The notes under the pieces are model-generated. The model was not told the origin of the DNA. It saw nothing but the letters and a program-made list of their open reading frames with translations, and made no database searches. This document shows positions 18,821-29,909 of a stretch of 64,000 nucleotides of DNA, piece after piece. Location: positions 3,325,674 to 3,389,673 of the forward strand of contig OY725501.1 in the NCBI GenBank assembly GCA_963281255.1, written 5' to 3'. This DNA comes from Aphrocallistes beatrix (lineage: Eukaryota; Porifera; Hexactinellida; Sceptrulophora; Aphrocallistidae). A program made the translations under genes and the position numbers. Position 1 is the first letter of the stretch. Every line of letters begins with the position of its first letter.

Positions 18821-21800
18821 TCACAGTTTTTTGTTTGACGTAATATCCTCCTCAGTTGCAGCAGGCTGTACTCTTACGTTCCCTCGATCCATCTTTTTCG
18901 CATTTCTTCTCTCTTCCCCTGCAAGCAGCTGTTTATAGACCAGCTTAGAGTACACCCCCCCTCTCTCCATCAATTCCGCATGGCTTCCCTCCTCCATTAC
19001 TTTCCCTTCATCTATCACGATAATGTTATCCGCATTCTCCACCGTAGACAACCGGTGTGCTATTATTAGTACGGACCGGCCTTGCATCTGCCTATTGAGA
19101 GCTTCTTGGACCAGGGATTCGCTCTCTGCGTCTAGCGCTGAGGTGGCCTCGTCCAGCAAGAGGACGGAAGGGTCTCGAAGAATGGCACGGGCGATAGCCA
19201 CCCTCTGCTTCTGACCACCTGAGAGCTGTGTACCTATATATAGGAGTGCGGTGTAATGATAATCATTCCGAATTGAATCTTGCAGTGTAATGCATAGATA
19301 CGCTAATTGATGAATGGAATTAATTTTATCCAAATTCTAGTAACTAATTTTAGTTTGCGATGTAGTATATGTATTATTCACACCTACTACTATTATATGT
19401 ACATTAATACCTTGACTGAGAAGTATCTAAACTACGGAAAAATGAAATTCAAATCTCACTTGTGAGATATAACAACAACAACAACAACAAAGTACTTCAA
19501 TACAATTGCATTTTTATCATGCCATTGGATTTAATTTTAAACTTTTGGAAATTATGATGTAATCGTGTTCACAATAACTGCGTCAAAGCAAGTACGTGTA
19601 GATCTTACCATAGGAGCTGTACTAAAAATAGACTGGAAATTGTCAAATTATTTTCACATTAAATGAGACGAAGAAATTTTTGACTGCGCCGTATTAACAT
19701 TTATCAATTTACTCTAAATTATTACAAATCATGCTTCTGGTAATTCAAAAAAGAATTGCACCACTATGCTGTCATCCTTGATGAGTCCAGCAGACTTTGT
19801 TTTGGATAGAATCAAGCAGTAGGCCAGCATTTCATCTCCAACCTCCAAGGTGGCATTCTGGACAGAAGAATGGGTGAGAGATTTCGCATCATCAGTCCTA
19901 TTCACAACTCGGGTGTGTTTAAATCTGATTTCGCAAGGGCCCAATCCCTGGTCAAACTCCCCTTGTAACCGTTTGATGTAGAAGTACAAGTTCATGGAAC
20001 CACTATACACCAGACAGTGCAGCTTCCACAGACCGAGATAGAATGCCGGGCCTGGAAATTTGGTTTCTTTCTGTTTCAACTTCTCTGCGACATCTCTCAC
20101 ATTCCATTCTACCCCTTGCAGCTCTTTATTCTTTTCAGGGAAGAAACGCCTTAATCCGAAATCGCATCTAGAGGAAGCGGTCTGCTGACTCAGCATATTT
20201 ATATCCTCTCGAAACCCTCTCCCGAATTCGGTGAGCTTTTCGTCCTGCACCGTGACAACCACTTCCAAGCGTGTCAACCTCTCCATCAGATCTGCGTTCT
20301 GAGCTTTCAACTCTTCGATCGTTTCATTCTGTTTTCTAACTTTCTCACTCAACTCTTCAGTGGCTTGTCTCCTCGCAGCAAACTCAATCTCTCCTTCATG
20401 TTCCATCTGCTCCATCCCAACACGCAACCCTTCCAAATGCGACACAACGCACCCCTCGGAATGCCCCTCCACACCTTCGTGTCTATAGACCGGCGTTTTG
20501 CATCCATACCTCGCGAATGAGCACTCCCCCTCGGACCCAGAACGCGGACACTGGTTGGACAGATGTGCACTGAGGTTCCTGCGAGATACCCTCTGGCCGC
20601 ATTGGGCTGGACACGGCTTTGGGTGGGCGTCACATTCCGCGAGATGTTGATTCGAGTAGTCAGCATCTACACGCAGGTCGCAGTACTCACAGACGAATCT
20701 AGTCCGAGGACACAGCTGCTTGTGTTGGTCCAGACTCCTCCGTTCGATCACCTCAGTGCAGCCTGAGGGACAGCTCACCCTGAACATCCCGCAGACCTCC
20801 AAGTGATCCTCGATGCCCTCTATGTGCCCCTGCCAGGGACAGTTCCGGTCGGAGAGGGGACATACGGCGGGAAGTTCCGCGATTGCTCGTCTCATCTCCT
20901 CGTGTCCTGGCGCCTCCTCGCCCGATTCTTGGTTGAGAGAGCAGCATGAGCGACACAGAGTTTTGCCCATCGACAGACTCGGGTCTCGCATCATCCCCCC
21001 ACAGATGGGGCAGATCAGCAGTCTCAATTCCAGACTGGACAGCTGATGGAGGAGCACCCATATCTTGTACCCCCTAGGCTCCCCAGAGAACTCCACACAT
21101 AACAAACTCGTTATCGAGTCAGGTACCACTGAACTCATCAAATTCTTCTTGATAATATACTACTATGTATACTCTCTTGAACTGTAAAGATAGCATTATA
21201 TACGAATTATTCGCGCATTCGACAAATTCTTCAACTCTATCATAAAATGGTTGTATACTAATTTGAGCACTTCTTGTGGTATCAGTTTAGCTTTCTGACT
21301 AGAATCATGTAACATAATGGTTAAATCATTTATTGAACTCCTATATTCGTATAGTAATAGCTCAAAGAGGTCACTTCAATATTGCAAGTGTACGTAAGAA
21401 AGTAAGTATTTCACAAATTCATAAAATTATGATCATAAAGTACAGATTACCTTTCTCTCCTGTCTCAGTTTCATACTCCTGTGGTAGTTTAACAATGAAC
21501 TCGTGTGCGTTGGACCATCGAGCTGCCCTCTCCACCTCCGCCAGACCGACTGCGTCCGTCACGCCGTAAGTGATGTTCTCCCGCACAGACCTGGCGTACA
21601 GGACGGGCTCTTGACTGACCAGTGACAGCTGTCTGTGGAGGTTGTCGTGTGCGTACTCAGACACGGGCTTACCGTCCAGGAGTATCTCGCCCTCTTGTGG
21701 CTCATAGAACCGCTCCAGCAGGTTTATGCATGTGGATTTCCCGCCTAATAATTGCGGTACATACCATTAACAGCTGTCGTATCCTAGCTAGCCCAACATC

Positions 21801-24523
21801 TTTAATAGAAGGACGCATTCATTATAATAAACGCTTTTAAACCAACAAATCTCAGAGTATTTTGAAGAGACATGAGGAAGTAAGGACATACAGTCGAAAA
21901 TTTTCTCACTCCGGTCTATCCTTACTTATCGGTTTTTTCTTACTATTCCAGAATCTTAATTATGTAAAAAATTCCAAATCCATATTAATTTCCATCGTTT
22001 TTTTCTTACTGTTTGGACCTGTAAAGAAATAGTAAGAAAAAAACTGTTTTCGACTGTAATCGTAATCGACTCACCTCCACTAGGGCCCACCAGTGCTACG
22101 GTCTTGCCCTGCTCTACCGAGAACGACACTCCGTCCAGTGCTCGCACTTCCGGCCTTGTAGGGTATGAGAACTTCACACCTCTGAATTCTACATTTCCGG
22201 CCGCCTTGACAGGCGCGTATTCTCCTGAGAAGTGATTAATCTTCGGTTTTCTATAAATAATCCGAAACACCTTTTCGGCCGCTCCCACAGCCTGCATCAT
22301 CCCTGTGTACACATCTCCAATCGAGTCGAGACACTCGCCCAGAGCTATCCAGTAGAACATGTATGATATCAAGTTCCCAGGACTGAGCTCGTGGTTTATC
22401 ACGAGGTAACCGCCGTAGAGCAGCGTTATGGTGACGAGGAAGTTGTCAATACTCTGAATCACGATCATGAAGATTCCGTATATGACTGACTCTTGTACCT
22501 GATACTTGAATACAACTTTAAGTTTGGAGTCGTAATGTTCTGATTCTTTCTTCTCATTCGAGAAGCTGCGAACTGTCCGCATGCTAGATACCACTTGCTC
22601 CGCCACGTTGTTAGCCAGAGCCAGCGAGTCTTGAATCCTCTTAGCAACCCTAAAATATGTATAAATTAATTATATCTCTGTAGCATATTTAGATAGTTGT
22701 TAGCATTTCAGTGCAATTGGTCTATCAACGCTTTAGGTTTGTTTATTCGATTCATAGCAATTATGAATGCTTTGGGAAACTTATTTCCTCATTAATAACT
22801 AGACGCTAGTTGACAACCGCTTATCGGTGCAAATATGTATGAGACTAACTCCATCATTTAGTCAATGAATTCGAGTGTTTAGCTAGGTTGAAGTTCGCCC
22901 GTATAACTCACGTCTTGAAGAGATCTCCGAAATACTCATACACGTACACCGTGAATGGAATGGCGATTAGAGCGGATATGGTCAGCTTCCAAGAGAGAAT
23001 GATCATAAAAACGATAGAGCCAAGTATTTGAATAACATTGCGTAGAAATACGTTCATATTAATTGTTATCTGGTCAGACATCTGTTGCGTGTCTGAGGTC
23101 AGTCTTGAAGTGATGTCTCCGGTTAAGTTCTCGTCAAAGAATCCGATTTCTTGTCTAACGATTGCGCCGAATAGTCGGGAGCGAATTCTGATGTTTACCC
23201 TTGCGAGTGCATATCCGAAAGTTAAGGCGCGGAGACCTGGATACGTAAACTGTAAATTGGTATGCATATGTCCAAGTGGTTAATTCTTGGTTACTACAAA
23301 TGACTATACCAGAAGTGATGGCCGAGATGGCCTCAATCACACAGAGAATGATGAGGGAGAAGTAGAAGCTGGAGATATCCGCTGTTACCACCACGTGGTT
23401 GATGACCTGCCCCAGGTAGTAGGGGGTGAATGTGCTCCCCACTGCTGCTATCAGGAGGAATGAGAAGGCTATTCCCAGGTAGGGAATGTCTGGCTTGCAG
23501 AAGGAGAGTAGAAGGATCATGCCTATGGATATTAGCATAAATTCAAACACAGGTGACCCCGCTTAATCGGAGTTCCCAATTAACCGATGAAATTTAGTAT
23601 TAGCTTCTATGGGAACCATTCCGTTCCTGGAGACTTGTCCCGATTAAGCGGAGTTGGCTGTACTGTAATAAATATGTATACAACACTTGATATAGTCACA
23701 TTTCGTCAGTAATCTTCTCCACAAAAGGTTTACAATGACACACATATATTGTCACATCGAATTTATTACAAATTTATAATTTGTAAAAAGATTTCGATTT
23801 ATAAATTTAGGTTAAATTATACCAAAACAAACCTTTGAACTTTCCAGTATAATTCTCATTGTCTATCTTCTCTTGATCAGCAACTTTATCTTCCAGAGGT
23901 TCCTCCCTCAAAAGGGGGGATCCCTCCCCAAGAGATTCCTCGTTAATGTTCACGTGGCGATTCAGACGAGACCTCTTGAGGTACCCCACCCTACTCTCTT
24001 TCAGGTTCACGAACCCATACAAGACACAAAAGTAGGTTATGTCAGTTACTACATTCCAACTCAGCATCGCCCATAGCACTGGATGCAATGTTGATTTGTT
24101 GATTTGTGCACCATTATTAGTTACATTTACATGTGACGTGTTTGCTATCGCAGAGCCATCTGAATAGAACTCGAAACTGGCTAACAACTTCAAAAATATC
24201 CACAAATTCAGGACTAAGAGTAGGACGTAAACGAAACTCTTCCCCGCCTTGATTCTCCTGTAAGACGTCTCCTTGCTCACGCACAGCGAGAACAGGATAG
24301 AGGAGAATAGAGCAATTTTTAACAAGGAAGTGATCCATACGTCCACACACGAAGTTCCTATGCTATATCTCTCAAAAAGAGATACTTGGAATAAACTCAC
24401 TTCTCGAGTGTAATGCGTCACGAATAGAGTTGTAGTGATGAGTAGATCCAACGTGAGGAAAACGAAAAGGAAGAGAGAGAGGGAGAAATAAGTGAGATCG
24501 AAGCAGGGAAGACACTTAGGCAT
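18821..24523 (-). CDS. ABCB9: ABC half-transporter, ABCB9/TAPL type, six exons
   Basis: Exons on the minus strand: 24523-23833, 23522-23310, 23236-22912, 22649-22075, 21744-21451 and 19233-18821. All are GT-AG and in phase, giving about 836 residues. Exon 1 encodes an extra N-terminal four-helix domain (TMD0) and a charged linker; TMD0 plus the core sequence identifies TAPL rather than ABCB8 or ABCB10. The Walker A (GPSGGGKST) is split by intron 4. Also present are the Q-loop region ([13 protein letters not shown]), signature LSGGQ, Walker [11 protein letters not shown] and H-loop [13 protein letters not shown] moves peptides from cytosol into lysosomes as a homodimer. Intron 5 (19234-21450) contains a TRAF gene; introns 1 and 4 hold MITEs. 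Confidence 0.94.
19729..21141 (-). CDS. TRAF-family protein nested in ABCB9 intron 5
   Basis: An intronless 470-residue ORF. A RING-like start at residues 44-66 (CPICGG, then TLCRSCC) is followed by tandem TRAF-type zinc fingers to about 195 (repeats of the form [17 protein letters not shown] and [17 protein letters not shown]). A coiled coil spans about 225-300, and a C-terminal MATH domain starts at about 320 ([15 protein letters not shown]). This is the canonical TRAF order, implying a trimeric adaptor, possibly an E3 ligase, in receptor signalling. The RING lacks a clearly spaced His, so ligase activity is uncertain. It lies on the same strand as the host gene, wholly inside a 2.2-kb intron. 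Orthology to a specific TRAF is not resolved. Confidence 0.9.
   Translation of the reverse strand: MMSSVVPDSITSLLCVEFSGEPRGYKIWVLLHQLSSLELRLLICPICGGMMRDPSLSMGKTLCRSCCSLNQESGEEAPGHEEMRRAIAELPAVCPLSDRNCPWQGHIEGIEDHLEVCGMFRVSCPSGCTEVIERRSLDQHKQLCPRTRFVCEYCDLRVDADYSNQHLAECDAHPKPCPAQCGQRVSRRNLSAHLSNQCPRSGSEGECSFARYGCKTPVYRHEGVEGHSEGCVVSHLEGLRVGMEQMEHEGEIEFAARRQATEELSEKVRKQNETIEELKAQNADLMERLTRLEVVVTVQDEKLTEFGRGFREDINMLSQQTASSRCDFGLRRFFPEKNKELQGVEWNVRDVAEKLKQKETKFPGPAFYLGLWKLHCLVYSGSMNLYFYIKRLQGEFDQGLGPCEIRFKHTRVVNRTDDAKSLTHSSVQNATLEVGDEMLAYCLILSKTKSAGLIKDDSIVVQFFFELPEA
21889..22058. mobile_element. TA-flanked MITE (TACAGTC ends), ABCB9 intron 4
   Basis: Ends TACAGTCGAAAA and TTTTCGACTGTA; the interior includes ATTATGTAAAAAATTCCAAA. 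A close relative is at 42794-42949 in a PPP4R1 intron. TA ends suggest a Tc1/mariner or pogo-type mover. Confidence 0.8.
23548..23662. mobile_element. Pogo-like MITE, ABCB9 intron 1
   Basis: The left end has ACCCCGCTTAATCGG and the right end CCGATTAAGCGGAGTTGGCTGTA. It is of the same CCGCTTAATCGG family as 27401 and 59177, but shorter and more diverged. Confidence 0.65.
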
Positions 24524-24956
24524 TAGAGAGTATATGAGTGATCAGATTTCCTACTGAGTCTACTTGATCCTTCTTATACCACTCAGATAATAACCTTGAG
24601 ACTGATTGTCTTATGAATTCAGTTACTTAATTATCAGACTAAATATAATCCAGATATTAGGATTTGTGTCTATTTATAGAACTACGAGATTAGTGATGAA
24701 GTATTAGGAAATATCTATTCTATTTTGGGCATGATTTTGTTCTATATAATATGATGGATCTTGTTGTGACGGAATTTAATTAACGAAAATCCCTGTTAGT
24801 TAACCCTTATTAATAAGAATAACGCAGATAGTTGAGAGTGTAATAATACGGCTGTACCATTGAACAGTAGCAATCAACAAGTAGAACGAAGTGAAGAATA
24901 AATAATCAACAAGCACAAAAGAAAAAAACTAATCTCTCCGATTCCGATCGTCTGAA
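24524..24956. other. Spacer between ABCB9 and DEPDC7-like genes
   Basis: 433 bp, AT-rich. It holds the ABCB9 promoter and the DEPDC7-like 3' flank by position. No specific element is seen. Confidence 0.5.
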
Positions 24957-26504
24957 CTACTCTAAAGTAACAGAGACGGTGCTCTGGGAGTAGATCTCTG
25001 GGTACACGACTGAGAATTGGTGAAGCAGATCTTCTCGCTTCTCTTTCGTGAGACCTTTGTCACTGAGAATGCCATCCAGCAGTTTCTTCAATTCGCCTCG
25101 TGTCTCCGTCTCATCGGAATTCTTGACACATTTCGAGGCTGGGCTACGTTGAGAAAAATTTCGCGAGAGGAAATCCTGGAATGAGAAGTCCTTCCCGTCT
25201 TCCTCGTAAATCTCTTTGATGTCTTGGGGCACGTCGAAGGCAGTGTCCGTGTTCTGAGCCATGTAGACGAGGATGGGGGTGAGGTTGGTGTGGATTTCGG
25301 AATGCCGTCGCGTGAGTCTCTCCTTCGAACGGAGCAGACACGGCATGAACAGTTTGAGGAAGCAAGAGAGCCGCTCATCGCGACCTGAGCACATGAGCTC
25401 ATCGTTACCCGATATATCGTACAAACTTTTGAAAATGAATTGCAAATGCAACCGCTTGTGCGTGGGTGGCAGCAAGAGGAACAACTGTAAGCTGACGATC
25501 GCTTTCTGCGGAATGGAATCGCCGGTAAAGTGCATCGCTATGGTCTCGAAAAGCTCGAATAGGGAGTGGTGTATGAGCGGACCGATCGAGGTGTCAAGAT
25601 GCTTGCTGAGTCGCATCAGAATGGCAGAGGGGAAATCCTCCTCGACAGAATTTATCTTGAATTTGTCGATGTTTACTTCTGTTAAGCTGTTTGATTTGCT
25701 GTAGGTTGACAGCCAGTCGAAGATACGGATTATCCACTGTGGAATGTACCCTTCTTCTTCTGTCAAAATCGATGCAAGGTTTTGCCTAATGATGTCATCA
25801 GAGATCTCCCTACACGTTAGGACTTTATCAAGGTACGGCATGTCTACGTGTGTGAGAATTCGCGACATAATAGTGTCCACCCATTCGTGCTCTTCTTCCT
25901 CTGCCACCTTCTTATCGCGGCTCTTGTGGACAAACTTCTTCACGGAGTCCTTCGCCTTCTTGAGGTAGGGGTGGTACCTGTGTCCGCGCCTCTTCCTCCC
26001 TGACACGGACACGTCACTGCTCTGAGAGGAGACGACCGAGCCCTCTGTGAGGGGGAACGCCGCGATTGGGTGGCGACAGAAGCGGTAGGGGTGCGTGTCG
26101 GAGTGGAAGGCAGCTTTAGAGGACTTTACCGCGGCCTGTAGGTGACCAAGGTCCAACAGCTGCTGGCAGAGAGAGAGGATGTGATCCCGGTTCGGCTGCT
26201 TCATGACGGGATATATGTCAGACTTGGCTTGCAGGAAAGTGAATAGGCCCATCACGCACTCACTTCCTGTGAAGGCATGCTTGTATGTGCGGACGTGGTA
26301 ACGGAGTGAGGCTGTGGGGAATTTATCGATACAGTTTATAATGTCGGCCCACAGGTGAGTAGCTTGAAGGTTGGCGAGGTTGTCCCCTGCGTTCAGGGCG
26401 GCCAAGAGACCCTCCAAGTACTCCTTGGATAGAGGGGTGGAGGGTTGGTAAGGAGATCGGGTTGCTTCAGTTTTAGGGGTCTGTGGACAACATTCAGAAT
26501 CCAT
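24957..26504 (-). CDS. DEPDC7: DEP domain-containing protein, DEPDC7-like
   Basis: An intronless 515-residue ORF (human DEPDC7 is 511). The DEP domain covers about 45-150: LWADIINCI, the basic RYHVRTYKHAF, then FTGSECVMGLF and LLDLGHLQAA, ending RFCRHP. The C-terminal half follows the DEPDC7/DEPDC4 plan and finishes with a helix-rich motif (ELKKLLDGILSDKGL, then KREDLLHQF) close to the vertebrate C terminus. A RhoGAP-like fold is known for relatives, but no arginine finger can be pointed to here. A basic stretch (about 165-200) precedes the middle domain. DEP domains bind membranes or GPCR tails; the cell role of DEPDC7 is poorly known. The family call is good; DEPDC4 is the alternative. Confidence 0.82.
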   Translation of the reverse strand: MDSECCPQTPKTEATRSPYQPSTPLSKEYLEGLLAALNAGDNLANLQATHLWADIINCIDKFPTASLRYHVRTYKHAFTGSECVMGLFTFLQAKSDIYPVMKQPNRDHILSLCQQLLDLGHLQAAVKSSKAAFHSDTHPYRFCRHPIAAFPLTEGSVVSSQSSDVSVSGRKRRGHRYHPYLKKAKDSVKKFVHKSRDKKVAEEEEHEWVDTIMSRILTHVDMPYLDKVLTCREISDDIIRQNLASILTEEEGYIPQWIIRIFDWLSTYSKSNSLTEVNIDKFKINSVEEDFPSAILMRLSKHLDTSIGPLIHHSLFELFETIAMHFTGDSIPQKAIVSLQLFLLLPPTHKRLHLQFIFKSLYDISGNDELMCSGRDERLSCFLKLFMPCLLRSKERLTRRHSEIHTNLTPILVYMAQNTDTAFDVPQDIKEIYEEDGKDFSFQDFLSRNFSQRSPASKCVKNSDETETRGELKKLLDGILSDKGLTKEKREDLLHQFSVVYPEIYSQSTVSVTLE

Positions 26505-27400
26505 TGTTTCACAAGGTATTGGAGTATACTGAAATAATTGCTAAGTTTATGCGAGAATATTAGTGTTGATAGAACTGTTTGTAGGTGCAAGACGAAAATA
26601 CAATTTATAGTTTATGATTTTACAACTGCAGTGGTTTCTCCTCATTTTGTTGCTAGTATTTCATGTTTAATATTTACAAGATGACAGTTGAAACCGTATA
26701 AACGTAGCCACATTAATGGTGGTAAGCAATAATTCAGTTCCTTACTGGATTCACAAGTTGTAGGGTGTCAGAAATTTACAAGCGGCATAGGGGGCGGTTA
26801 TTTCCAGTGTCACAGTTTTATAGATACCTAAGGGGGGAATAACTCTAAACCCTTGAAAACCCTAGGTGTAACCTGTTGAAAGCTAGTCTCTTGTATATTT
26901 TTGGAAAAAGTTTCAGTATCCTCTTTGAAATGGAGTTCAGATTATTTGAGAGAGCCGGCTACCATTGAGAGTATATGCGGTAATTGGTCTTTACCCAACT
27001 ATGCTCCCATCTTTTATTTACATTTCATATTATTCTAAACAAATTCGTTTGAGAACATGTGGAGTTAGGGATAATTGTGTACTGGAATCCTTCAGATTTT
27101 CCAATCCAGTTTATGATCGGATCCATTTCCAAGTTCATTTGTATCCATAGTCCCATGTGTATTACAGTCAGTAGCTTTATTTAGTAGAAAGAGAGGAAGT
27201 CTAAGCGAGCTGCATTTGTCAGAATGATTTTTTGGTGGTTAAGATAGGTTAGAATGTGATTGTGAAAAGTGAGTTTTGCAAAACTCGTTCTATCACTACT
27301 ATCAACTATACATTATTTTGGACTGAAAACTTTTTAAAAACTTATGTAAAATAATAGCCAATATTTGTATTGCTATTTATAAATACGTATATTTGTTAAA

Positions 27401-27592
27401 TACAGTCGACTCCGCTTAATAGGGTCACTGTTTAATCGGGTCAACCGCTTAATCGGGCCACTTTTGGCAGGACCGGAATAGCTATCACACATAGAAGCTA
27501 TTACAAAATATTTTCGGTTAATAGGGTTCTCCGCTTAATCGGGTCAAAATGTCCTCTGACCGATGTGACCCTATTAAGCGGAGTCGACTGTA
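27401..27592. mobile_element. Pogo/Tigger-like MITE, 192 bp
   Basis: Near-perfect terminal inverted repeats of about 28 bp, beginning TACAGTCGACTCCGCTTAAT, flanked by TA. The interior repeats CGCTTAATCGGG motifs. The sister copy is at 59177-59431. Confidence 0.9.
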
Positions 27593-27904
27593 TTTGAATA
27601 AATGCTCTCTCAGAACTTCAAATTAATCTACGTTTTTTCTGCTACATGGATTGAACTATTTCCCAAAAATAACAGAAAAAACCATGAAGGAACTAATCTA
27701 CAATTCCTTGGAATACTGCATCAACATTACAGACAATATATGTACGTCTCCACATGCCTAATTAATAATCACTTAATTGATTACCTTGAAGGATCACTAT
27801 TCATATGAAAATCAAGTTTTGTAAAGATTTACTGAGTTAGTCTCAAAATTAAGTGAGGGAGCGAGTGTAAAATAGTATTTGTGCCAAAATGTTAGTAAGA
27901 CATG

Positions 27905-28118
27905 CATACATGCCAACCTGAGCCATTATAAAATCGGGACGCAGCGTTGAATTTCGCGGGACATGGCGGTACGCAATAGAAAAGAACTATACATAGAATT
28001 TAAAAAACGGGACAAAATGGGGAAATTTCATGTAAAATCGGGACACTAGAAAATTAGCTCAATAGAAGAGTGAAAAAAGCGGGACGTCCCGCCAAAAACG
28101 GGATAGTTGGCAAGTATG
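27905..28118. mobile_element. MITE with CATACATGCCAAC ends
   Basis: Terminal repeats are CATACATGCCAAC and, on the other strand, CATACTTGCCAAC. GACATG directly flanks both sides, a possible target duplication. The interior has CGGGAC/GTCCCG motifs. A 5'-truncated copy lies at 42328-42490, directly before PPP4R1 exon 3. Confidence 0.75.
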
Positions 28119-29909
28119 GACATGAACAGATCTATAAATGTTGTCACAAAAGGTTTTGCGATCGCCGCTCATACATAATATTGCGAAAGAATAAGCCAAC
28201 TCAAGCAAATATAGAGGATTTAGAATCAATAGAAAGATAGTGTACCAATTCATCAAGGAAAATGTGGCACTTTTCTCGTCTAAAATAACTTAATTTCATT
28301 TACCAAGTTTGAGCATAGACAGAAAGGTTCACCATGTATTTTCAAATTTTAATATTTCTAATGAAATAGACAAATATTTTAGGAGAAAGTATTTTCAGTT
28401 TGGAAAGGTTACTAAGTACTTTATTAACCTATTGTACATAAACATGTACAGTAAACGAAATTTTATATGAATAAAGAACTAAAAGTTCCTATGATCCAAA
28501 TTTGCTAGGAATTAAGACATTTCTTGTAAAATAGATAAACGGTACCGTCTGTTGATTTAGTCAAATATTGATTCCACTGTTTAACAAAACATCTGTTTTA
28601 ATAATTATTCATATTCAATTCCATTTTGTTTTAAAATTAACAGGAAATTACCCACTTTGGTTCCAAAGTGTAAGAACTGGCTAGATCAAATCTTACATTT
28701 TCGACGTGCACAACATTGCAAGTTGAATATGGAAAAGGGCATAGATCATCTTCTAAAAAGATTTTTCAAAAACTAAACTAACACTATTACTTATATCCGG
28801 TCAGATACTGCTTTAATACAAATCATATCTATCTAGAACTCCCCACTTCGTCCAATGCAACCCAAGCTAACACATCTTATGCTTATATGACAAATAAACT
28901 AGCACAAGATGTTGACACAGAAGTTAATATCTTTAAGCAGGATTGTTTGATGAATTCAACTGATAACCTAGAGTACTTAAAATTAATTGCAGCACAAGAT
29001 GTATCATATTCGCTCCGTTTCTTTGAATAGTCATGTAATTGAGTGGTTGTAATTATTATACATTATCAGAGAACCCGTCTAAATATAGTAACCTATCTCA
29101 ACCAATGTTAAAGATTGGTTGATAATCACCATTGGCATTTTACTTTGTCATTGCATTACAAAAGATCGATTCATGATATCATTTTCCACTGAAATATATT
29201 CATGAATCCCTAACGACTTCACAATAGTTAGAGCATAATTCAAGCGATGAACCTCTCTGAAATAACTACTGACATCTACATGGCATTAAGATAGCATTAT
29301 ATATGACATAATTGGGCATCAGTCTTCTAGGCGCGAAAAATTGTTTTCGACTTAAATGGATTATCTCTGCTCAATTTAGCCTTCATGGCGTTGAAAGTCC
29401 CATAGAAACCAATGCCACACAACAGGAAACCTGCAGATAACCGTACATTTCCTCAAGTAGAGCCCTTAAAAGACGTTAAAATTGATAATTCCGTAAAGTA
29501 TGCATTACTTGGATTCTGACCTTTTTCGCTTCTCACAATTACTCGACATACAGAAGCCACTGACATATGATTCTTATGCCATATATTAATGGAAGCTCGT
29601 CAGGTTCAGTTTGAATCTGGCCTTATTACAGCACATAGAACTTCCATTTCAGGTTTCTTGCCTTTTTAGAATTGTATGCTTTTAATTTTGGAGATAAAAT
29701 TAGTTCAAGGACTGTCATATGTGCTCGCCTGTAAGAGCAGAGTTTACAATGATGCAAAAGTGGCATACGCTTACTATAGAATCCATATTCCACTTACTTG
29801 CAGCAGTGAGGTAGATTCAAATACAAAATCACTTTCACTTACAAAGTCTATAAATAGGAGTGAAATTGTTGTTATAGATTATTTAATTTTTTTACAATAT
29901 CTACACTGA

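Larger units (their letters stand above)
26505..29909. other. Intergenic region with two MITEs, otherwise featureless
   Basis: It lies between the divergent DEPDC7-like (-) and WRNIP1-like (+) starts. Apart from elements at 27401 and 27905 I see only AT-rich sequence and short meaningless ORFs. Confidence 0.55.
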
